NCBI RefSeq assembly: GCF_023278565.1
Contig: NC_064678.1
Coordinates: 4,464,001-4,528,000, forward strand
Source of the DNA: Colletotrichum lupini
Lineage: Eukaryota > Ascomycota > Sordariomycetes > Glomerellales > Glomerellaceae
Direction of reading: 5' to 3'
DNA length: 64,000 nucleotides
Shown here: positions 1 through 11,524 of the stretch, in pieces
Layout of the letters: every line of letters starts with the position of its first letter
Numbering within the stretch: the stretch's first letter is position 1
The notes under the pieces: model-generated
Seen by the model: only the letters and a program-made list of their open reading frames with translations
The model's database searches: none
Told to the model about the DNA's origin: nothing
Translations under genes and position numbers: made by a program

Positions 1-2059
1 CTGTGGACGTAATCAATGGGGTGCGCTCGTCGTCAGCGCCAGTGGTCGTAGTATCGTCGGCTGCATCATAACGAGCCATCTGAATCGACGATCGCTTTCC
101 GAGCGCGTGAGGTCCACCTCTAGCGGAGCTCGCAACCCTAGGACTAGGAGGGCCGGATGACTGTCTCGAGGTGTTGCCCGAGAGCTTAGATCGAGCAGCA
201 TTTGGAAAGAGGGATTCGTTGTCGAAAAGTGAAGGGTGTGAGTTTCCTGGCTGTCGCCCCCAGCGACCAAAGTGATTGTGGTGGTGATGCCTACTCGTAC
301 CTCTGCCCGATCCTGGGCCTACACTCCTGCCGCTGCCCTTACCATCTTCATCGACGCCAAGGCTCTCTGCTCCATTGCTGTTAAACGTGTTGACGAACTT
401 CATGCTCTTCTTCAGCCCGACGGCTGCAGCGGCGGCGCCGCTGCCTTGCAGAGCCTCATGAATTGAGCGCATCCCCATACCGCCAGGTCTGTCGGCCTGG
501 CTAATCATCGAAGTAGCGCTAGGTGTCCGCGAGTGAAATCTGCGCCTGTCGACATCCGGGGGGTTACTATCGTATACGAATGTTTCCTCTGAGTCTGACG
601 TATTCGCCTCGTCAACGGCGCTGGCCACTTTAGCCTCAAAAATATCTGCTTTGGAGGATGCTGATTGAAGTCTAGTCAGTAAACTGCTCATAAATGGTAA
701 TTTTCGTATAACGGGCAAGCTGCAAAGAAAAATTCAGATGCGATATCGGAACTGCCGCGGAGAGCGCACCATCTCTGCTCGCGGTCCCAAAAACATTGTT
801 CCGAGCGGCTACAAAGCATCAGTTGCTGCAGACACTGATCGCAGACTGTGCTGGTGATGCCGAAGGGTCCTAGAGGAGTACAAAATTGAATCTGGTGTCT
901 CACCGTTGCCAGAATTGACCGTGGGTTGCTTCCGGCTCGTCTTCTTCTTGTCTTTCTTGGGCCTAATCGTCTCGGTACTTGGCTTCGCCCTGAGTGTGCC
1001 GCTGCCGACTTCCAATTTAGAAGCAGGTGCCAATGCCACCTGGGGAATAGACGACACCGTTTCCGTCTCGACTATGAGGGAAGATCCTTCTCCCGTTGCT
1101 TTGCTCTTGCCTTGCTTGTTGGACAGCACACTAGACTGTCGCGTGACCGTCGGGGCAGGAGCGGAGCTCTGCGATCGCACTCTGGGTATCCCGTTGTCGC
1201 CCATGTTATCGTGAGCCTGGAGGGCTCCCCTGCTAAGGCGAATGGTGCGATTGTTGTCCACTTGTGTCGCTAGGCTTTCGGCACTCACAGCAGCCTCGTG
1301 GGCCAACTTCTCGTTGACCTGCTCCAGCGTAGAGTCCATTTGCCCTGGCGAATTCGGCAAACTTACTTCCTGTACTGTTTCCAGAGTCGAGCCGTTGACG
1401 GTTACTGGGGTTCGCACGCCAGATGGTAGTTGCGAGTCGTCGGTTTCGCTCTCTGACATGGAAGTGAGGGGGTCCGGTTGTGGAGTCGGAGAGGCTTTCG
1501 TGAGATTCACCCTCGGGGCTTCCTGCTCGCCTTTTCGTGCAGTGGGCGGAATGTGAGGCTTATTGAGCTGAGGAGGGGGCGAGCGCAAGCGAGGCGACAC
1601 AGGCCAGCGAGGGCTGTCTCTCGTTTGAGCTACCTCAGTATTGAGGGGTGCCTTCTGAGGATTGATAGATCTAAGGAAGGATTCTTGGGAATTCGGGAGT
1701 AAAGTAGGAGTTGTCGCTGCGGAGAGCGTCCTGGACGACGTCGCTGGTCCTGGTATATTGGTATTGGACCTGGGTGTCCGTACTGCAGTCAAGTCCTGTT
1801 GGCTGCCTTTGCGCGACCTCAGGCCGGGGGTAGATGCGGATTTGGGCGCGTGAACGGGCTTCTGTGCCTTTCGTGACGGGGAGGTGTCGCGGGAGTTGTA
1901 TGGTGATGGTGTTAACGAGGTTGTGGCGGAGGATGGTTTAGAGTGCGGTTGGGTCTCGGCGGCGTTGTTTGAGGGGGTAGTGATGGACGTCTCTGTATGT
2001 TCTATGCGTGACTGGCTTGCGTCAGAGGGCCCGTTTCTGGTGCTGGATGTCTTTTCCAT
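1..2059 (-). CDS. vac7: Vac7 vacuolar segregation subunit, N-terminal part (cut by window edge)
   Basis: Vac7 activates the Fab1 PI3P 5-kinase complex on the vacuole membrane and so controls PI(3,5)P2 and vacuole size. The start codon is at 2059. Exon 1 is 904-2059; the intron 661-903 has donor GTGAGA and a CTGAC branch site 14 nt before its CAG; exon 2 runs open from 660 to base 1. The roughly 605 residues visible are mostly low-complexity Ser/Thr/Pro/Gln, as usual for the family. Joining the exons restores the conserved core: ASSKADIFEAKVASAVDEA from residue 386, then DSEETFVYDSNPPD near 408-421, RFHSRTPSATSM, and DERTPLI near residue 597. The C-terminal membrane-spanning domain should lie beyond the window. 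The name rests on these recalled family motifs. Splice sites are read directly. Confidence 0.8.
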
Positions 2060-5000
2060 GGCCGAGGATTTTCAAGTGAGACAGCAAAGGGAATGGAGCC
2101 TCGTCTAGTCCTCATACCAATCGAATGTGGGTATTGTTAACTCGGGAGCCGGCAATCGTAGTTCGGAAGCAGGCCTATCATGATGTTCGACAATGCGACG
2201 TGGTATAGGATGGATTTCTGGGTGGAAGGTAGGGACCCTGTCGGGAATCTGGAGATATCGTCTGAGTGGTTGTTGTTGTGTTGCTTTGGGACCGATTTGA
2301 GGCAAGACGAATGCGCGGTCGTGTCTAGGTTTCGTGGGTGACGGGGTGCTAAGCTACTGGCGATTGGGCTGCTGTGGAGCTGTTTGACAGGAACACAAGA
2401 GTGAGAGTGATTCGCAGAATGTTTCCTGGGTAGAAAAGAATACGGGTTGACAACGAAGAGTAAGAAGCTCTAAATGAGGGGATTGGAGGGGGGGAAGAAA
2501 CCAAGTGTGGTGGTGTAAGTTGAGAAGAGGAGTGTGTGGTGTGTCTGATGTAAAAGACGAAGACGAAGACGGCTGGAGGAGGAGGTGGTGGTGGAGGTTG
2601 TGGGAGACCAGACGGGAATGAGGTCAGTAAGGTCAGTCAGTGCAAACCTAAGGTAAGCCAAAATTTGCTGAGTGCGCTGGCACTGGTGAATGGAAGGATG
2701 GCGTCGGTGCTGATGAGGAAGGCACTTGTTGGTGCTGGCAACTGGGTGATTGGGGAATGGGGGGTGGACTGGGCTTTGGGGGAGAGAGACAGAAGGTCGG
2801 TCGGGTGGTGTGTGCTGGGATGGACCGGTCGGTAAGGAGCGGGCTCTTAGCGTGTGACGCCTACGACCTGCCCAGCGAGAGAGTCTCAGAAAGACCTCAG
2901 CGGCCCAAAGTTGGGAGAGAAAGCACCTGCCGGAAAGTAGTGCCTTGTTTGCAGGGGGAGCAAGGAAGGCAAGGTACCTAGGTACATGGCTCGTCATGCG
3001 GTCGGTACGTAGTTGCAAGTAGCCAGCCACCCGTGAGGACCCATGCGCCTTGTTGTTGCCGGGGGCCGGTCGCAGTCATGGAAAGGGCAGGTACGAGGAT
3101 ACATCTGCGACTACTTGATTCGAAGTACCCAGCTCGCCCTGCTCTGGCTGAGGTGCTCTGTGGCGCATTTTTGCTGGTACTTGCGGTATGATTCTCCAGA
3201 AGGCATGCACAGATGCTGCCGCTGCCGTCACTTACTCCGCCAGAATTGAAGAGAGTTGATGTTCCCTCCGATGATTAACCTCTACTGCTGGACTCTCTCG
3301 CATTGTACGAGGACATGGCCAAGATGCCATCGAGATTGCCTTGAGCCTACCTACCTACGCAGTAAGCGTAAACGAGTATTGTGTACTACCGCTTCCCGTG
3401 CAATCGAGCCGAATTGTCTAGACACAATCCTACGTAACCAACGTATCCATCATACACAGCTTTGGTATCAAACCATGCCCTGGAGCTGGCTAACCAACCA
3501 CGAGGCAGGGTGTCTTTGAAAGGAACGGCACGGATATGAAGCAAACAACCGTTTTGACAGAGGCCCATCAGAAAGGCTGCCCTATCATCGATTCTGTGGG
3601 CGACGTAACAAAGACATGGCAGGGCAACGAGTAAGGAGCAGCAAGACAAGTGGCAACCAAGAAACCCAAAATGAAAAGGTGAGGGAGAGAAAAATTCAAA
3701 AAAGCAAAATTGAAATGGCACCGATTCATGAAGGGAAGGGCGACCCTGATGCGCTGCCCCTAGGCTCCTTTGACTGCTTGATGTCTCTTAGTAGCACTCG
3801 ATATCGCTTCCGTCTCCCTCCATTCCCCGCCTTTGTCTCCGTCTCTACCTTTCCTACCTCTGTAATACTTTGCACGAAATTTTCTCTCGCCTCCCAGCTC
3901 CATCCTGGCATAGAAATGTTTCTGCTCATCTTCGGCGCCTCTTGTAGAGCGTAAGGGCCAACGGAGACATGGACAGGTCTAGGTCTGAGGGAGCTTGGTG
4001 CTCGAGGCACCGCGGAAGCGTTCCTGAATGTCCGCAGCAATCAGAAGCTTTTATCTGGGACCCATCAGAACAAGTCAGCAACGAAGCTTTTCCCGTCTCA
4101 GCCGATTCTGTCTTTTTCAGTTTCTCGTGCGGTGTGCCATGGGCAGAAGGGCTCAAGCCATGTGCTCGACGTATCGTCTTGTCCAGTCCAATCCAGTCCT
4201 GCCGGGTAACGGATTGCATTTACGGGTCACGGTGAGTGGCATCCTGGGCTTCTCCTCTCCTCCGCCGAACAGAAAAATCGGATCTCTGGAGACTGGAGAC
4301 TGGAGAGGGGCGGCGCAGCGGACGGATTCCTTCAGCAGCCAACGCGAGAAATGGATCCGATTCTGCTGCAGGTCCCAGCATAGCGTCGTACAGGGCGAAA
4401 GGCGGAAGGCCCGGCGGGCGAAGGAAAGGAATATTGCGACTGCCAACTGACACTGGACTCTGGGAGACTGCGACTGTGAGGAGGTGGCAGAAAAAAGAGG
4501 GGAGGAAGACAGGTACCTTGGGTCTCCAGTCTCCAGGTGCCAGGCCAAGCCGGTGCCAGGCACAACGTCAACACCGCTGCACCAGTGACCAGCATGAGGT
4601 GCCCATCGCCCAACCTCGGAGTTTGCAACAGTCGCGACCGGCCCACGGTACGTACCTGTCTACCTTGCTCTTCATTCCGACAACGCGGAGTGACCTTCCC
4701 GGGCGAATACTTCAGAAGTTCTAGGTACGTTTCTTCGTTGCCGCTAGACATGGACCACTCTGGCGGGGGAGGAGTCCCGTCTTCCAGGATCCTTGGAGGT
4801 AGGTACAAAAGGAGGCACGGCTACACAGGTACGAAGGAAAGCACCCTTTTGCCCTTACTTGTAGTCTCCTGTCTCTTCCCATCCAGTAGGTTGGGAGCTG
4901 GTGCTGGGTTCTGCCTCACTTCTTCTACGGAGAGGTACTAAGTAGTCAGTAGAGTTCCTTCTCCGTCCAACAAATTGCTTGGGCCGAATAAGTTTAGGAA

Positions 5001-8000
5001 GTTAGGAGATACTGCGACCGGCAAACCCCCTGAAACCACGCGGGATGCCTCAGACCGCAATTCTTTCCCGGATGCTTTTCTCCATATTACCACTTTCTCG
5101 AGAATCCTGTCACCCACTTGCTCTACGTAGTAAGGTAGGTACTTACTACTCCGTATTTGAGTCTGCCCGCTGGGCTGTGGGCAAGAGTGGATGTCAAATG
5201 CAGCCCAAGTCTCTGGCCCACGACGCCCAAACTCGCCCATCCGCAATCTGGAATTTTTCTGGATGCAACTTTCATCGTCGGCCCCCCTTGCCTTCCCCCG
5301 GGCTCCAGGCAAGGCAAAGCCAGGACACACGGCGCAGCTGATCTCCATCCAGGAATCCACCCTTCTTGCTTTTGCCTTTGGCCTACTTTTTCTTCTCTCC
5401 CATGAGTACGGACTACGGAGTAACATCGTCCATTCTGTTGCACCGGCGGCCTGTCACCGACCCCCCGGGAGCCATCACCCGCTGATTAGAATCGGGCATC
5501 GTGGGACCTCGGGACAGCTTCCTTCCAATCAAGGCCCCTGGTCTTCTTCAGACTTCTTGTCACCATCCCCTGTTCCCAGCCAGAAGAATCCGGCTTCTGC
5601 GAAATACACTATTCGTACGGATACAAAGTTACAAACTCATGGCCGCCATCGAATACCGCTCACAAGGTACGGAGTACACTGCCACTAAGCTCTTTCTCCT
5701 CTATCAGCAATCGCACTCGAGCTTCTCGAGTCTTCCATCTTGGCTGATGTACGCTGCTGTGGACGCAGTTTCCAGGGCTAAGGCTCGCAAATGCTCTAGT
5801 CAGGAACTGGAGGACCGGGACCATGGCCGGGACCTGCAGTCTGGTGCATCTCTTGCTTCAAGATTTGCCCATTTCCAAATTTCGGGAGCCAAGTTCTAGG
5901 CGGAAGGACCCAGTGATATTCAGCAAATTCCTAACGAGTCGTTTGATTGCTGCCATTTCGCTACCATACAACCTGCTTAGCTTGCAGTCAACAACAACTT
6001 GAAATAGAGTCACAGGACAGACAGACAACAAACAGTCATGCTGTGGCTTTTGGTACCCTGACGGGGGACGGGGACGCATGCCACTGCTCCATACGGTGTA
6101 CTTTGCAAACAAATCAAGGGCCTTTACGTGGGCTTCGGACCTGGTGCCGAAGCACTATTGAAGTTGACGCATGTCTCTTGAGGCTTCTACCCTATCTTAG
6201 TCAACCAGGCACAACTTACACTTCCGCCTTTGCCACGATTTACAAACCATAAGCCGCAACGCCCGCCGCGATCGGGTGCCTGCTTGCTCGCTTCCAACGG
6301 TCGACCGTTGAGGTCGAAATGGCGGTGTTATGTCAGAATCCCCAATACGGAAGGTTCTTGTCGGGAGCACACTACCCCTACGAGACGAGGCATGGCTTCA
6401 TTGACTCGGAATGTGGTATTTGGCAGCATTTTTCCTCGTTGAGAAAGACGGATAAAACTGTCGTCAATAGGAAAGGGTTGGTACCAAGTGTACACCGTTC
6501 CACTCCGTAATGTTTTTGGCACGTTCTCGTCTCTACCTACGGATACGGCTGTCGACAAGAAATCTGTCTTTGCCAACAACGGAATGTCTGCAGGTCAGCA
6601 GATCAAGAAGAAGCCAACGTTCCTCCCACCAGCTTCTTTGAGCCTCTCACAGACAGCCAAGTGGACGACGTGGCAGGCACACGACTGGCTGCATCTCCCA
6701 TGTGAGCCAACCTTGGGCTCTGGTTTTAGGGGGCCGCCATCTCAAGTGCTTGGGTTCTGATCCTCTGGATAACCTGAGACATTTCCTAAAGCGAGGAAAA
6801 GTTGCACCGACCCCATGCTCCCGACAGAACGTCACAATAAACCCACCCGTCCACGATGCCCTGATGGTACCGGGCTATTGGGGGCTTCTGCGACGTTCGA
6901 TTGGTCGTCGGCTGTTCCCCTCGGATCCCACAATCTGGGGACAGGCAGAAGAAAACAACTTGAAATGCGCGGTGAACGTTACCAGGTCGATTTGACGTTT
7001 CCCGCATCTGCCCATTACTCACATCGCATAGTCATCGCCGCCTTCGCTGCGATGGTTGTGCAAGTGTGGGATCTGGGCTATGTCAAACGCTGCCATTGCT
7101 GGTGCTCTCTTCATCGACGCCAATCCCTTTGCGGTCTTGGCCCATCGACCTTGACCCATCGTATGATGGGCCGCGGCGGCCCCCACGAGACAGAATGACA
7201 GGCTCCGTCCCCCGCCCAGACCGAGGTGCTCACCGGCCATACTGAGCACCGAAACCCGACGAACGGCTGATCTGGCAGCTGATGCTGTGCGACAGAAGCG
7301 CTGAGCAGGTCGCTCCGGCGCTGACAGGCCGTTCTTTCGGTTCTTCTCCACGTTGCATCGAAGACGCTGCCTCCAGCCTCCAGCTCTAGGTAGCCTCTGC
7401 TTACCATGCACGGGAGGGAAGTGAGGACCGCCAAAGGTGTGGCTCAGCCAGGCGTAGAGGGAATAATGCTCCGTACCAAAAAATAGGTACGTCAGAATAT
7501 ACGCTGTAGTAGTACATATTCCATCCGTCTAAAAAGGGTGTCCGGGAGGATCGGTAGGCCTGGCAGGTCTCACCCTCCCGTGCGATGGTGCCGAAGTGGT
7601 GAGCCCTCTCTCAAGCCGCGGGGCTCACATACCTAAGCAGTCGTAGACTTGTAGCTTAGAGAGGGCAATACAAATCAGGGATACCAGGCTGTGGTTGTCT
7701 GATGAGAAACACGGCTCGCTCTGCTGGCTTTCCCAGTCCAAGCTGTCCTCCCTCTGTCTCTTGCTTTCCATTCTCGCATTACTTGGCAGGCCGAACTAGA
7801 TGCCTTCCTTAGGCCCCCACACACGAAGACGATAAGCGTGAAAAAAAGAGAGACAAAACCACGTCAATGTCTCCTACGGCTTTTGAAACCTTCATGTCCG
7901 GCGCGTGATGTTGATTCTTCCAAGGAATAGAAAAGGTTCTTTTCCAGAATCCACCTACCGAATCCCTCCAACAGCCCCCTTCCCCCCGCGTGTCAGCGCG

Positions 8001-9636
8001 CCGGCGGCGGGCGTTGATCATCTGCGCAGGAACCCGGAAGTTTATAGGTTGGGACAGTCGCAGTTTAATATGCAATGACGTTCCACACCTCTTTGAAGAG
8101 GTTCAGTTTTCGAGAAGGTAGGTAGGTAAGGAACGTTCTATTAGGCAGACGAACAAGTTCAAAGCCCAGCCAGCCTACGCGCAACCCACACCCAATCCCA
8201 CTGGTAGGGTAGATTATAACCCGCCATGGTGGGAAAGACAAAGGCTGGCGCCTGTCAGATGGGACGGGCCTTGTTCGTCTCGTCGCGATGCGCTGACGGG
8301 AACGCAATCCGCGCGGGTAGGGCAGCCTTGTTCTCTCCCTCTCTGTCTAATGCTTATCACCCGCCCGACAAATCAGTACTTACATTACCTATGCATCCTT
8401 GGGCGGGAGTCTTTGGCCCGGTCACTTCTTGGTGGTGGTATAAGGCGCAGTCGGATCGGGTGAGCGTGGGCGTGGCCTGTTGTAATTTGTTCATGTTCTT
8501 TGAAAGAACTGACTGCATGCACAGAGCCACGTTGGCCCGCCCCTCCATTCTCCTTCTCACTCCTATTAATTACTTCGTCTCTCTTGATTTCCTTCCGGTT
8601 TCCCACGGTGGTGATGTACCTGCTCTCTGCCCCCTTCCAAATAAGGTGTATCATGATACTCTATACTTGGTTGCGGAACCGGGCGAGGTGGCTAAAGTAC
8701 CGTTTTGTCCCGTTACGCTTCCCTTCCTTCCCGAAATAGGGGCGATACTTCCTCTTCCATCGGTTCCATTCGGTTCAATGGAGAGAACTGGTGCTGTGAA
8801 GTCGAGCACGCATCCGCAGAAAATGAAGTTCCCATTTCGGGCGAACAGCCACAATCTATGCCTGACGTAGAGTGCTGATTTGAGAAGCTGATCGCTGACA
8901 AAAGGCCCAATCTTTTCATTCTGGTAATGAGAGCATCAGTTGCAGTGTGACTGACTCCCGAGTGGACAAGACGGCTTCATGATGACTGCCTGACAAATGA
9001 TGACTCCTAGACCTTTCGGCGATGGTTGGCCCGGAAGCAACCCCCCTGCCTTCTTCCCACGGATGAGACTGCGTCGGTGATCTTGATTGGGGTTGTATGC
9101 TGTGATGGGTTACCTCGGTAAGGGAAGAGATGGAAAGAGACTAGTATGGCTTTAGAGGTCTTCTAGAATCCGGATGGGGTGCTTCGAGATGAGACGATGT
9201 GCCTCGGTGTCGGGGCTGTTGTGTAAGTCATGCTATGGGGTGAAAATGCTTTCGATGTATCTTTGCTCAACACAGCTGTGGTATGAAGCTGCTGAATGAA
9301 TAACGGTTCAAATCGGAGCTAGTTGAGATCCAGCGTATATCTTGCCTGTCTATTATTGATGCTACGACGTCTCCAACAACGAGAGAAAGGACGGAGGTCT
9401 AAACACCTTTTGGAGGGGCACCAGAATGGTTCACAAGTTAGACAACCACTCGAGCTTCATGGGAAAAGCACAGCAAATCTTCATTGAATGTGATCCACAG
9501 CCTTCTACCGTCATATCGTTTCCGCAACCTGATATCTCCTCTCATTTTGTACGCCCAAACGCCAGGCCATGATTGCCCGTTCTATAAAAGAAATTCCATC
9601 AACAGAGACCGGCCATTCCGTGTGAAGGACGGACAT
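2060..9636. other. 7.6-kb intergenic region, no convincing gene
   Basis: This stretch lies between the vac7 start and the dim1 stop. It has normal base composition and many short overlapping frames on both strands, none with a recognisable domain, consistent codon use or a splice pattern that extends it. It contains scattered GGTAGGTA/TACCTAGGTA-like motifs (for example 2970-2985, 4796-4806, 5130-5142, 8116-8130) and three copies of TACGGAGTA or its complement between 5147 and 5676. Two related CTGGAGACTGGAGA-type segments lie in inverted orientation near 4286 and 4529. The part next to 2060 is probably the vac7 leader and promoter. Long untranslated RNA genes cannot be excluded. Confidence 0.5.
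5147..5676. repeat. Cluster of three TACGGAGTA / TACTCCGTA nonamers
   Basis: Exact copies occur at 5147-5155 (as TACTCCGTA), 5414-5422 and 5668-5676, with partial copies elsewhere in the intergenic DNA. The nonamer resembles short dispersed motifs of ascomycete intergenic regions. No function is assigned. Confidence 0.5.
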
Positions 9637-11159
<1,523 letters not shown>

Positions 11160-11524
11160 GTTGCGTATGTGAACTGTCGAACTGTCGCGCTATACCAGAG
11201 AAACCAGGTTTGTGGGAAGCAGTCGACCTCTGGCGTACAGTATCCGGTAGCGCAAAGTTTGAGACCCAGAAATCTTCGCGATGTCGAAGTCTGCGGTGAA
11301 GATGGAGGGGCAGCCTTTTGGAAATTTTAGTGGACCCTCGCCCCACTACGACCTGGCGCGACAGGGATTGTGCAGCTCAAAAACTTTAGTACCACTTCAG
11401 CCTTGCGCGACCGGTTCCAAGCATAGAGTGAGGCCAAACCTCACTGATTGCCTACAAATACCCCATCAGGCGCGCCCTCTTGATCTTGCTGCCGCACCGA
11501 AGAGCCACCTGTTCAATCGCCAAT
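11160..11524. promoter_or_regulatory. Divergent promoter between dim1 and prp1
   Basis: The 365 bp separating the two start codons must hold both promoters and both 5' leaders. No TATA box or long motif stands out. Shared control of an rRNA-processing gene and a splicing gene is an inference from geometry only. Confidence 0.55.

Noticed and set aside
2470..3030. Minus-strand frame of 186 codons upstream of vac7
   Set aside because: Low-complexity Ser/Thr/Pro and His text without domain, in the probable leader/promoter of vac7; composition fits a purine-rich leader read in frame.
8226..8870. Plus-strand frame of 214 codons
   Set aside because: No recognisable motif, no splice extension, several frames of similar length overlap it on the other strand.
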